Below are positions 1 to 5,850 of a stretch of 6,888 nucleotides of DNA, in pieces. The notes below the pieces were generated by a model that worked only from the letters and a program-made list of their open reading frames with translations, was not told the origin of the DNA and made no database searches. Position 1 is the first letter of the stretch, and every line of letters begins with the position of its first letter. The position numbers and the translations under genes were made by a program. The stretch spans positions 1-6,888 of the forward strand of contig CAKUNY010000104.1 of NCBI GenBank assembly GCA_934668605.1, given 5' to 3'. The DNA is from an uncultured Oscillospiraceae bacterium. GTDB taxonomy: Bacteria; Bacillota; Clostridia; Oscillospirales; Oscillospiraceae.

Positions 1-479
1 CCGTGCAGCTGCAGCTCTCGCCGCTTTCCTATGCGCAGGCGATCCCGGAGCTCAAAAGGCGCTTTCCGGACAAGAGCGATCTGGAGCTGGCGGACGCGCT
101 GGAGCAGGCCGAGGGGTATCTCGGCGCGGCGTGCGAGGCATTAAAGGATGGGCTTTTTTTGCCGCAGACGCTGGCTCTGGCAAGCGGCTTTGCCGCGCGG
201 GACACACTTTCCGTTTTGCAGGCGCTCGTTCCGATGGAAAAGCTCAAGCGCGAGCAGGTTCTGCCCGTTCTGGAGCAGACGAGGCGGCTTTTGTGCATGG
301 CTTTGCGCGCGCGGGCGGGCTCGGTTGTCCCGGGAGACACGGTGCAGGCGCTTTTGCGCGGCAGGACGGGCGCGGAGCTCTTGCAGGCAGCCGAGACGCT
401 GCAAACGGCGGCGGATGATTTAAGCGCCAACGTCGGCGTGGGCGCCGTGATCGGCGGGCTTTGCGTGCAGTTAAGATAA
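1..479 (+). CDS. holB: DNA polymerase III subunit delta' (C-terminal part, 5' end outside window)
   Basis: This is the C-terminal 159 or so residues of a protein whose start lies upstream of the window; the reading frame is already open at base 3 and stops with TAA at 477-479. The visible part is all helical, with a segment reading AEGYLGAACEAL near residues 37-48. That matches the 'GxxGxA' helix seen after the AAA+ core of clamp-loader subunits. The last segment (ANVGVGAVIGGLCVQLR) resembles the closing helix of the delta' collar domain. The AAA+ core, with any zinc site, is not in the window. Known role of the family: delta' is part of the clamp loader that places the beta sliding clamp on DNA. 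The strongest support is context: a ricT (yaaT) gene follows 33 nt downstream, as in Bacillus subtilis holB-yaaT. Identification from this fragment alone would be weak; with context it is good. Confidence 0.78.
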   Translation, partial: VQLQLSPLSYAQAIPELKRRFPDKSDLELADALEQAEGYLGAACEALKDGLFLPQTLALASGFAARDTLSVLQALVPMEKLKREQVLPVLEQTRRLLCMALRARAGSVVPGDTVQALLRGRTGAELLQAAETLQTAADDLSANVGVGAVIGGLCVQLR

Positions 480-502
480 AATTTTGGAAACCGCAGATAG
501 AT

Positions 503-508
503 GGGAGA
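503..508 (+). promoter_or_regulatory. Ribosome binding site that sets the ricT start
   Basis: GGGAGA lies just upstream of the ATG at 513, with GGAG at 504-507 and a 5-nt gap. The in-frame ATG at 501 has no purine-rich site before it and would itself contain this motif. The start at 513 (MDEQTKEV) is therefore preferred over 501 (MGDTMDEQ). Confidence 0.6.
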
Positions 509-512
509 CACT

Positions 513-2207
513 ATGGACGAACAGACGAAGGAAGTATCCGCGCAGGTACAGCCGGAAGCGGCAGATACCGTGCAGGCGGAGGAAATAAACGAACAAACCG
601 CACAGACCGAACAGGCGGCAGAAGCCGAACAGGCCGTGCAGCCGGAACAGGCAGAAGCGCCCGCGCAGGCCGCAGAGCCCGAAGAAGCGCAGCCGGAAGA
701 GCCGGCGCAGGAGCCTGAGCAGACGGAGCTTTCGCGGGCGCAGGCGGAATTGCAGGCTGTGGCCAGCCAGACGGCAAGCGCGCAGGAAGATGCGCCCGAA
801 GAGCCCGCGCGCGTGACGGTCGTCGATGTGCGTTTTCGCAACAACGCGAAGACATATTTCTTTGACCCGGGCGAGCTTCGGCCGGGCTTGGGCGCGCATG
901 TGATCATTGAAACCGCGCGCGGCGATGAGTACGGCATCTGCGCCGGAATGCGGCACGAGGTGAAGGCGTCGGAGATCGTTCCGCCACTTCGCAAGGTATT
1001 GAGACTTGCCACCGCGCAGGACGAGCGCATCAACCGCGACAACCAGGAGAAGGAAAAGCGCGCCTTCGAGGTCTGCCAGCAGAAGATCGCGGATCACAAG
1101 CTGGACATGCAGCTTGTTTCCGCCGAGGTTGCGTTCGACGGCAGCAAGATCCTCTTCTTCTTTACCGCCGAAGGCCGCGTCGATTTCCGGGAGCTCGTCA
1201 AAGACCTGGCCTCCTCGTTCCGCACGCGCATCGAGCTGCGGCAGATCGGCGTGCGCGACAAGGCAAAGATGGTGGGCGGCCTCGGCGTATGCGGAAGACC
1301 GTTCTGCTGCAAGGAATTTTTAGATGATTTCCAGCCGGTGTCCATCAAGATGGCAAAGACGCAGAACCTGAGCCTCAACCCGACAAAAATCTCCGGCACG
1401 TGCGGAAGGCTCATGTGCTGCCTCAAATACGAGCAGGAGGCGTATGAAGACCTTCTCAAGACCGCGCCCAAGAACGAGTCGTTTGTCGACACCCCTGACG
1501 GACGCGGCACGGTGACGGAGGTGAACCTTCTGCGCCAGTGCGTCAAGGTGCGCATGGAGGAGAGTCCTGACACGATCGGCTGCTACAAAAACTGCGATAT
1601 CTGCGTGCTGCGCAGCGGCAAGGCGCGCAAAAACGACCCGCCGATTCCCGAGGATCTCGCTCCGATCTCCTCGAAGCCACGCAAGGTGCAGCCGAAGGAG
1701 GAAGACGCGTTTGAGCCGCTGCCGGAGCTGATCTACCCCGATCAGGTGAGCGAGTTTGACCAGCAGAGCGCGTTTGGCGCGCAGAATGAGCTTTTAAGCG
1801 GACGGGATATTCTCTTGACGCCGGAGGAGCCGGTAAGAGCCGACGCGGACGACAAGCCCGCCGGTCAGAGCCGTCGCCGCCGCAGAGGAAGAGGCCGCGG
1901 AAAGGGAGCCGACGGTGCGCCGGACGCAAGGCAGCAGAGCGATAAGCCCGCGGAGCGACCCGCCGAAAAGCCGGAAAAATCCGCGGAACCCCGCCGGGAA
2001 AAGCGCCCGGGCGATACAAAACCGCGCCCCCCGCGCCAGAATCCCGAGCGCAAGCCGCAGGGCGATAAGCAGGCCGCAGAGAAGACCCAGGGCGAACGGC
2101 CGGAGGCCGCCGCGAATCCCGACGCGCCCAAGCGCCCTCGCCGCCGCCGCTATCGCGGGAACAAGCCCGCAGGCGGTGCGCCGCAGACTCCCAAGCAGGG
2201 TGAATAA
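513..2207 (+). CDS. ricT: RicT/YaaT, PSP1-domain Fe-S regulatory protein with long acidic and basic tails
   Basis: The predicted protein has 564 residues. Residues 1-100 are a low-complexity acidic segment rich in Ala, Glu and Gln. The PSP1/RicT core runs from about 101 (VTVVDVRF) to about 370. It carries the family hallmark of two CGRxxCC motifs (C260, C265, C266 and C297, C302, C303), then C343 and a C-x3-C-x2-C cluster (C357, C361, C364). In B. subtilis, RicT (YaaT) forms a complex with RicA and RicF that binds 4Fe-4S clusters and directs RNase Y-dependent mRNA maturation, affecting sporulation, competence and biofilm formation. The cysteines here fit that Fe-S role. Residues from about 370 on have no fold I recognise; from 453 they are strongly basic, with an Arg run plus RG repeats at 454-465 and another Arg patch at 541-551. 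B. subtilis YaaT is roughly 275 residues, so this protein is about twice that. It follows holB by 33 nt without a visible promoter, so co-transcription is likely. A terminator follows directly. Confidence 0.93.
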   Translation: MDEQTKEVSAQVQPEAADTVQAEEINEQTAQTEQAAEAEQAVQPEQAEAPAQAAEPEEAQPEEPAQEPEQTELSRAQAELQAVASQTASAQEDAPEEPARVTVVDVRFRNNAKTYFFDPGELRPGLGAHVIIETARGDEYGICAGMRHEVKASEIVPPLRKVLRLATAQDERINRDNQEKEKRAFEVCQQKIADHKLDMQLVSAEVAFDGSKILFFFTAEGRVDFRELVKDLASSFRTRIELRQIGVRDKAKMVGGLGVCGRPFCCKEFLDDFQPVSIKMAKTQNLSLNPTKISGTCGRLMCCLKYEQEAYEDLLKTAPKNESFVDTPDGRGTVTEVNLLRQCVKVRMEESPDTIGCYKNCDICVLRSGKARKNDPPIPEDLAPISSKPRKVQPKEEDAFEPLPELIYPDQVSEFDQQSAFGAQNELLSGRDILLTPEEPVRADADDKPAGQSRRRRRGRGRGKGADGAPDARQQSDKPAERPAEKPEKSAEPRREKRPGDTKPRPPRQNPERKPQGDKQAAEKTQGERPEAAANPDAPKRPRRRRYRGNKPAGGAPQTPKQGE

Positions 2208-2214
2208 ACGAATG

Positions 2215-2246
2215 AAGAGCTCTCCCAAAACGGGAGAGCTCTTTTT
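2215..2246 (+). terminator. Rho-independent terminator of the holB-ricT unit
   Basis: A perfect 12-bp stem (AAGAGCTCTCCC at 2215-2226 pairing with 2232-2243) encloses a 5-nt loop, AAAAC. It is followed by T residues to 2246, and it starts 7 nt after the ricT stop codon. Read on the other strand, the T tract after the stem is interrupted, so it would be a poor terminator for the operon arriving from the right. Confidence 0.93.
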
Positions 2247-2293
2247 CTGCGCCCGGCGGTTTATCATGTGCCGCCGTGAATTATCAGAATATA

Positions 2294-2474
2294 CGTAGGG
2301 GCGATTGAGCACATTGCCAACCCTCTTCTCGTAGGGGGCGATGCCCACATCGCCCGCCCTCCTTCTCGTAGGGGGCGATTGAGCACATCGCCCCATTGGG
2401 TACCATCGAATTCGCCGGAGATTTCCGTAAAATTGGTGCATCCTGCTGGGTCGATGTGGGCATCGACCCCTACG
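2294..2474. repeat. BIME-like interspersed repeat, copy A: three head-to-tail hairpins plus one inverted hairpin
   Basis: Three direct units begin at 2294, 2330 and 2367 (period 36-37 bp). Each starts CGTAGGGG and can fold into a hairpin: GGCGAT/ATTGCC with one imperfect pair in the first, GGGCGATG/CATCGCCC (2336-2343 with 2348-2355) in the second, and GGGGCGAT/ATCGCCCC (2372-2379 with 2387-2394) in the third. After about 53 bp of internal sequence, an oppositely oriented hairpin follows: GGGTCGATG at 2448-2456 pairs with CATCGACCC at 2461-2469 around TGGG, ending in CTAC at 2470-2473. Seen in its own orientation, each of the four hairpins has GTAG at its 5' foot. The part from 2367 to 2474 (108 bp) aligns along its length with copy B at 4339-4444, including a shared internal core (GAATTCGC, then CCGTAAAAT). 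The design matches REP/BIME elements of enterobacteria. No open reading frame or clear target duplication is seen. It fills the gene-free stretch between the ricT terminator and the permease stop. Confidence 0.85.
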
Positions 2475-2511
2475 CATAATTTTAAAAATTTCGGAAATCC
2501 AGTCCAGGCGC

Positions 2512-3156
2512 TTACAAATCGGCCTTTTCAAAGCGGCGGACGCTTATGGAAAAGCTCCGGGCGGTCAAAAGCACGAAAACGAGAAGACCTCCAAAGAGCA
2601 CCGGCAGCTGGCGCAGCTGGTCGGCGGCGTCATAGCTGTCGCACACATCGCGCAGATAGGACAGCACGTGCTGAAGCACCTCCAGAACCACCATGCTGAG
2701 CGCAAGCGCGACGCTCGAGACGACGAACGGTTTTCCCAGATCGTAGGCGTTTTTGTAGTGCATCGGGAAAAAGATGCGGTTAAACAGCCCCAGCAGCACG
2801 AGAGAAAAGCCTAAAAACGAGACGTTCGCCTCCATGCCGACGGCGTTTTTGATCTCCCCGTAGCTTGCCCGGAGGAGCATAAACGGGACGCAGACCAGAA
2901 CCTGCATGGCCTCGATCGTGAGCACGAGCGAAAAGCGGGCTTTGACCATCTCGCGCTTGGTGATGGGCAGCAGCGCCATGTAGTAAAGATCGCGGTTTTC
3001 CCGCGCGGACTGCATCATGAGGAAAATACCGAGCGTCGTGTAGAAAAATGTGACGTAATACGGATAATTCGGAATCAGAACCAGGCCGCTCAGAAGCAAA
3101 AACAGCAGCGGCACCGGCATCATCACAAGCTTCCACTCTTTTTTAAGAAGCGTCAT
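2512..3156 (-). CDS. ABC-2 type transporter permease, six predicted membrane segments
   Basis: The 214-residue protein starts MTLLKKEWKL. Its ATG overlaps the stop codon of the ATPase gene (ATGA), and a strong GGGAGGTGG ribosome site lies inside the end of that gene, so the two are translationally coupled. A longer reading frame exists upstream but would run deep into the ATPase gene. Hydrophobic stretches near residues 11-28, 33-50, 76-95, 111-131, 143-166 and 183-198 suggest six membrane segments. A cytoplasmic loop at about 51-74 (ENRDLYYMALLPITKREMVKARF in outline) resembles the 'LPxxKxExV' loop common in small ABC-2 permeases of Firmicutes. The family assignment (ABC2-membrane type) is from this loop and the topology. 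Inference: it pairs with the upstream ATPase as the membrane half of an exporter or envelope-stress transporter; the substrate cannot be read from sequence. It is the last gene of the operon, and no good T-tailed terminator follows before repeat copy A. Confidence 0.85.
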   Translation of the reverse strand: MTLLKKEWKLVMMPVPLLFLLLSGLVLIPNYPYYVTFFYTTLGIFLMMQSARENRDLYYMALLPITKREMVKARFSLVLTIEAMQVLVCVPFMLLRASYGEIKNAVGMEANVSFLGFSLVLLGLFNRIFFPMHYKNAYDLGKPFVVSSVALALSMVVLEVLQHVLSYLRDVCDSYDAADQLRQLPVLFGGLLVFVLLTARSFSISVRRFEKADL

Positions 3157-4004
3157 ACGCGCTCCACCTCCCGTTCCAGAAACACCATCACACTCTGCAA
3201 ATCCGCCGCCTCTCCCCGGCAGCCCGGAGGACACGAGAGCCCGCTTGGGAAGAGCCCTTCGAATTCTCCCCGGTGGACGCGAAGGCCGCGCAGCGCAGCT
3301 TTTACTTCCGGCGTCAAAGAAGTCTCCTGCCCCGTGAGCTTTTTCCACGGCGCAGTGAATTCCGAAAGACGGCAGCTGGCCGCGACGGTTCCGTTTTGCA
3401 GATACGTCACATCGTCGGCGCAGGCGTCCAGGTCAGTCGTGATGTGCGTCGAAAACAGGATGGACACGCCGTCTCGCTCGCAGAGCGTGCGCAGAAGATC
3501 CAGTAGATCATCGCGCGACACGGGGTCTAAGCCCGACGTCGGCTCGTCGAGAATCAGGAGCTTCGCCCCATGCGACAGCGCGCAGGCCAGCTGATACTTG
3601 ACCTTCATGCCCGCCGAAAGCTCGCAGACGCGCTTGGTATCGTCGAGCGAAAACCGCGCCAGAAGCGCATGGTATTTTGCATCATCCCACGCGGAATAGA
3701 AGCTTTTCGTGACGGCAGTCAGCTGCGAGAGCCGCTTTCTCGGGTAATAGCAGAGGTCGCCCGAAACATATCCTGCCTCCCGGCGAAGCGCCGACGCGTC
3801 CTCGTCCAAAGGCTTTCCCAGAAATTCGACCCGTCCACCGTCCGGGCGCACGAGGCGCAGGATGGATTTGATGGTCGTCGTCTTGCCCGCGCCGTTGCGG
3901 CCGATGAGCCCCATGACGCGGCCTTCTCCGATGGAAAAGCTGACGTCTTGCAGGCAGAACGCGGGATATTGCTTCCGGAGCGCCTCAACCTTTAGAATCG
4001 TCAT
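3153..4004 (-). CDS. ABC transporter ATP-binding protein, YtrB-like
   Basis: The protein has 283 residues. Walker A is GRNGAGKT at 35-42, the signature segment is LSAGM at 129-133, Walker B is LLILDE at 149-154, the D-loop is SGLD at 157-160, and the switch His is H187 in STH. The nucleotide-binding domain ends near 215; the remaining 68 or so residues are a short C-terminal extension with two Cys (C258, C262). The signature reads LSAGMK rather than the classical LSGGQ, and the place where a Q-loop Gln is expected reads GYVSGD with no Gln. Variants of this kind are familiar in the YtrB/ABC-2 subgroup (LSxGMK), so the enzyme is probably active. It energises the permease encoded next on the strand. 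The start overlaps the end of the regulator gene by 20 nt, with a weak GGAAG ribosome site 9 nt upstream. The substrate is unknown; the subgroup is often linked to antibiotic or cell-envelope stress. Confidence 0.95.
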   Translation of the reverse strand: MTILKVEALRKQYPAFCLQDVSFSIGEGRVMGLIGRNGAGKTTTIKSILRLVRPDGGRVEFLGKPLDEDASALRREAGYVSGDLCYYPRKRLSQLTAVTKSFYSAWDDAKYHALLARFSLDDTKRVCELSAGMKVKYQLACALSHGAKLLILDEPTSGLDPVSRDDLLDLLRTLCERDGVSILFSTHITTDLDACADDVTYLQNGTVAASCRLSEFTAPWKKLTGQETSLTPEVKAALRGLRVHRGEFEGLFPSGLSCPPGCRGEAADLQSVMVFLEREVERV

Positions 4005-4224
4005 TGCGGCTCACTTCCCTTCCCAGCTCAAAAAGCGACGCGGGCGTATCCAGAGATTCCGACGGCACGAGCGCAATGCCCTTCTCCTCGTCGGCCAGCA
4101 GCAGAAGATTGTCTCCCGGCTGAATCGAAAACAGGTCGCGCGCGCCCTTGGGGATCACAATTTGCCCCTTCTCGCCGACCTTGACCATGCTGATGAACTT
4201 TCCCTTCGGAAATTGCATCGCCAT
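3985..4224 (-). CDS. AbrB/MazE/SpoVT-family DNA-binding regulator
   Basis: The 79-residue protein contains the swapped-hairpin signature GQIVIPKGARDLFSIQPGD at 20-38, the core of AbrB/SpoVT-type transcription regulators, which bind DNA as dimers. The C-terminal half (about 45-79) is not recognised. The longest reading frame would start at 4230 (MHMAMQF), but AGGAGG at 4232-4237 would then sit 1 nt from the start codon. Starting at 4224 (MAMQFPKG) gives a 7-nt gap and is preferred. The gene is first in the operon and overlaps the ATPase gene by 20 nt. Related ytr-type operons in Bacillus are headed by a GntR-family repressor; here an AbrB-type protein takes that position. Inference: it represses its own operon by binding the tandem palindromes over the promoter. 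It could alternatively be the antitoxin-like half of a toxin pair, but no toxin gene is adjacent. Confidence 0.9.
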   Translation of the reverse strand: MAMQFPKGKFISMVKVGEKGQIVIPKGARDLFSIQPGDNLLLLADEEKGIALVPSESLDTPASLFELGREVSRNDDSKG

Positions 4225-4231
4225 ATGCATG

Positions 4232-4237
4232 CCTCCT
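4232..4237 (-). promoter_or_regulatory. Ribosome binding site that sets the regulator start
   Basis: A perfect AGGAGG on the minus strand. It is 7 nt from the ATG at 4224 but only 1 nt from the ATG at 4230, so the shorter protein is the likely product. Confidence 0.75.
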
Positions 4238-4241
4238 TATG

Positions 4242-4278
4242 AGTATAACTTTTCACACTTAGTATAACAAATCATACC
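4242..4278. promoter_or_regulatory. Candidate operator: two tandem 18-bp imperfect palindromes
   Basis: On the + strand, 4242-4259 reads AGTATAAC-TT-TTCACACT and 4261-4278 reads AGTATAAC-AA-ATCATACC. In each, the second arm is close to the reverse complement of the first (AGTGTGAA and GGTATGAT against AGTATAAC). The half-site consensus is RGTRTRAY with a 2-bp spacer, and the two sites repeat with a 19-bp period. One site overlaps the predicted -10 box and the other covers the transcription start, so binding would block initiation. The likely ligand is the regulator encoded immediately downstream, but this is inference. Confidence 0.6.
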
Positions 4279-4289
4279 GCAAAACGCAA
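4261..4289 (-). promoter_or_regulatory. Predicted vegetative promoter of the regulator-ABC operon
   Basis: On the minus strand, TTGCGT (4289-4284) lies 17 bp before TATACT (4266-4261). Transcription would begin near 4254 and give a leader of about 30 nt with AGGAGG in place. A second TTGTTA-17-TATACT pair ending at 4242 matches the consensus as well or better, but its start point would fall inside the ribosome site, so the upstream pair is preferred. Confidence 0.6.
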
Positions 4290-4290
4290 G

Positions 4291-4320
4291 AAAAATCTCC
4301 CCAAGCTCAGGGAGATTTTT
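4291..4320 (-). terminator. Rho-independent terminator downstream of the serine hydrolase gene
   Basis: AAAAATCTCCC (4291-4301) pairs perfectly over 11 bp with GGGAGATTTTT (4310-4320) around an 8-nt loop. Because the outer pairs are A-T, it has T tracts in both directions. By position it ends the leftward transcript of the serine hydrolase gene, about 140 nt past its stop and beyond repeat copy B. It also abuts the -35 box of the next operon, insulating it. Confidence 0.85.
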
Positions 4321-4338
4321 TGAATTTCCCCAATCATG

Positions 4339-4444
4339 CGTAGGGGGCGATGCCCACATCGCCCCAAGGGCACGATTGAATTCGCATTGGATTCCCGTAA
4401 AATCGGTTTTATTTGCCGGGTCGATGTGGGCATCGACCCCTACG
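4339..4444. repeat. BIME-like interspersed repeat, copy B: two hairpins in opposite orientation
   Basis: The left hairpin has GTAG at 4340-4343, then GGGGCGATG (4344-4352) pairing with CATCGCCCC (4357-4365) around CCCA. The right hairpin has GGGTCGATG (4418-4426) pairing with CATCGACCC (4431-4439) around TGGG, then CTAC at 4440-4443. The two arms are also near-reverse complements of each other, so the 106-bp element begins CGTAGGGG and ends CCCCTACG. The right 27 bp are identical to the right end of copy A; the internal part is diverged but alignable. It lies in the 3' region of the serine hydrolase transcript, between its stop codon and its terminator. Confidence 0.85.
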
Positions 4445-4461
4445 AACCAAACGGAAGATTA

Positions 4462-5769
4462 TCACAATTCCGTGGTGTCGTCTTTCTCGCCGTCTTCCTG
4501 TTCTGCGTCGTGGGAGAGCTCCTTCATTTTTCCGGTTTTCCAAATGAGCAGTACGCCGCCGCTACCGAGTATCAGCACGCCCGCTGCCACGGCCAGCATC
4601 CACCACTCAAAATTGTCGGGGTTAAACTGAAATGCGGACGAAGCCTTCGTCTGAACCGCGGCGGTTTCTTCTGCCTGCGAGGATGCCTGTGCGGGGTCAG
4701 CCGCCTCCGCATCTGAGAAAGCCGCCTCCTGCGCGGCTTTTTTCGCCGACTGCTCCGCTTCATACTGCGCGGTCAAAGCCTGCATGGCCTCCTCGGCGTG
4801 CAATTCTGCCTCCCGCATCCGCGCTTCCTTCTCGGCCTCAAACGCGTCCAGCTGCTCCTGCAAGGCCTGCTTTTTGGCGAGCTCCGTCTGCCCTGCGTTG
4901 TAGTCAGCGGCGAGCCTGGCCGCATCCTGCACGACGAGCTCTCCGACATTCTGCGTATAGACCGCGAGCAGGAACGGGCGTTCGGCGTAGAAGATGCCGA
5001 CGTCATTTTCCGCGCCCTCAAAACTTCCGTACTTGTGCGCGACCTCCATCTCGGTGACCTTCGCCCGGAAATAGCCGTTCTGCGGGTTCGACTGCTTCAT
5101 GTAGTCGACAAGCTCCGTCAGCTCCTCCTGATGCGCATAGATATACTTGAGCGTGTCCATCATCATGCGCGTGCAGTAGTAGTTGTCCTGATAATACTTG
5201 GGATCGATTTCTTCGTCCGTCATCGTAAAATACGTGCGCATGGCGTTTTTGTAGTCGTGAAAATTGCCGATGCGGTAGAGAAGCGCGTGGGAAATTTCGT
5301 TGTTCGACTCGACGATGCTTAAGTAGTGGCACCAATCGAGCGTCGCACCGCCCTGGGTAATGAGCGCATCCGGGGCGATCTCGCCCGCGTTTTCGAGCTC
5401 GTAATAGTAGAGATTCAGCGGGAGCTTGAAGGTACTGCCCGCGACCATCATGTGCGTCTCGTTCCAGTCGTAGCTCTCGCCGGTAACGGTATCGTAGTAG
5501 CTGACGGCAAAGTTGTCCTGCGTCAGATTGCGCTCGGCGCGAAATTCATCAAATAGCTCAGCGAGCGTTGGCTCCTCCGCTTTCTCGGGTTCGGTATCAT
5601 CCGCAGACGCTTCTTCTGATGCGGCTTGCGTCTCATCCTTTGTTGCCTGCATCGGCGTGACAACAGCGGGCAGTTCCACGACCTCCTGCGTGTCTTCGGC
5701 AAAGACGGCAGGTACAAGCGGGAGCGCCAGCAAGACGGCAAGCAGCGCGCAAATCAGTTTTCGTATCAT
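4462..5769 (-). CDS. Secreted, membrane-anchored serine hydrolase (class A beta-lactamase-like fold)
   Basis: The protein has 435 residues. Residues 1-24 (MIRKLICALL onward to AVFA) form a signal peptide. An acidic linker reaches to about 67. The catalytic-type domain spans about 68-290, with an SxxK motif STFK (S112, K115), SNN at 155-157 where class A enzymes have SDN, and KYG at 246-248 where they have KTG, followed by the usual strand ending FLLAVYT. A Glu/Ala/Gln-rich predicted coiled coil follows at about 297-350, then a low-complexity stretch, one membrane helix at 388-411 and an acidic tail of about 24 residues. Topology: hydrolase outside, tail in the cytoplasm. The Ser/Lys pair is present, so acylation is possible; a counterpart of the deacylating Glu166 is not obvious. 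The domain is about 30 residues more compact than a true class A enzyme between SxxK and KxG, so this is more likely a cell-wall-associated hydrolase than a resistance enzyme. Start: an in-frame ATG at 5805 overlaps the predicted -10 box, so 5769 with GGAAG 10 nt upstream is preferred. Confidence 0.85.
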   Translation of the reverse strand: MIRKLICALLAVLLALPLVPAVFAEDTQEVVELPAVVTPMQATKDETQAASEEASADDTEPEKAEEPTLAELFDEFRAERNLTQDNFAVSYYDTVTGESYDWNETHMMVAGSTFKLPLNLYYYELENAGEIAPDALITQGGATLDWCHYLSIVESNNEISHALLYRIGNFHDYKNAMRTYFTMTDEEIDPKYYQDNYYCTRMMMDTLKYIYAHQEELTELVDYMKQSNPQNGYFRAKVTEMEVAHKYGSFEGAENDVGIFYAERPFLLAVYTQNVGELVVQDAARLAADYNAGQTELAKKQALQEQLDAFEAEKEARMREAELHAEEAMQALTAQYEAEQSAKKAAQEAAFSDAEAADPAQASSQAEETAAVQTKASSAFQFNPDNFEWWMLAVAAGVLILGSGGVLLIWKTGKMKELSHDAEQEDGEKDDTTEL

Positions 5770-5803
5770 GACAACCACACTTCCAACAGCTTTTGTTTTC
5801 TCC

Positions 5804-5832
5804 ATGATAGTCGAATTTGGCCGAAAAAGCAA
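5804..5832 (-). promoter_or_regulatory. Predicted vegetative promoter of the serine hydrolase gene
   Basis: On the minus strand, TTGCTT (5832-5827) lies exactly 17 bp before TATCAT (5809-5804, 5 of 6 consensus matches). The transcript would start near 5797, leaving a leader of about 28 nt with GGAAG at 5784-5780. The -35 box is weak (3 of 6). Confidence 0.5.
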
Positions 5833-5850
5833 GTGCGGCTGCGCTGGCGC

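Noticed and set aside
29..1042. Long open frame on the minus strand opposite holB and ricT
   Set aside because: It is antisense to two well-supported genes, has a Ser/Ala/Cys-biased composition typical of a GC-rich shadow frame, and has no ribosome site.
2256..2278. Inverted repeat CGGCGG/CCGCCG between the ricT terminator and repeat copy A
   Set aside because: A 6-bp stem with an 11-nt loop in GC-rich DNA is easily expected by chance and has no T tract or context.
2294..2394. Regularly spaced 36-37-bp units that could suggest a CRISPR array
   Set aside because: The units abut each other with only short, similar linkers and no unique spacers, and the unit recurs at 4339 as part of a different, inverted structure.
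3157..3348. N-terminal extension of the permease frame into the ATPase gene
   Set aside because: The extension is a shadow of the ATPase C-terminus; the ATGA overlap with a strong ribosome site gives a natural start and a proper first membrane segment.
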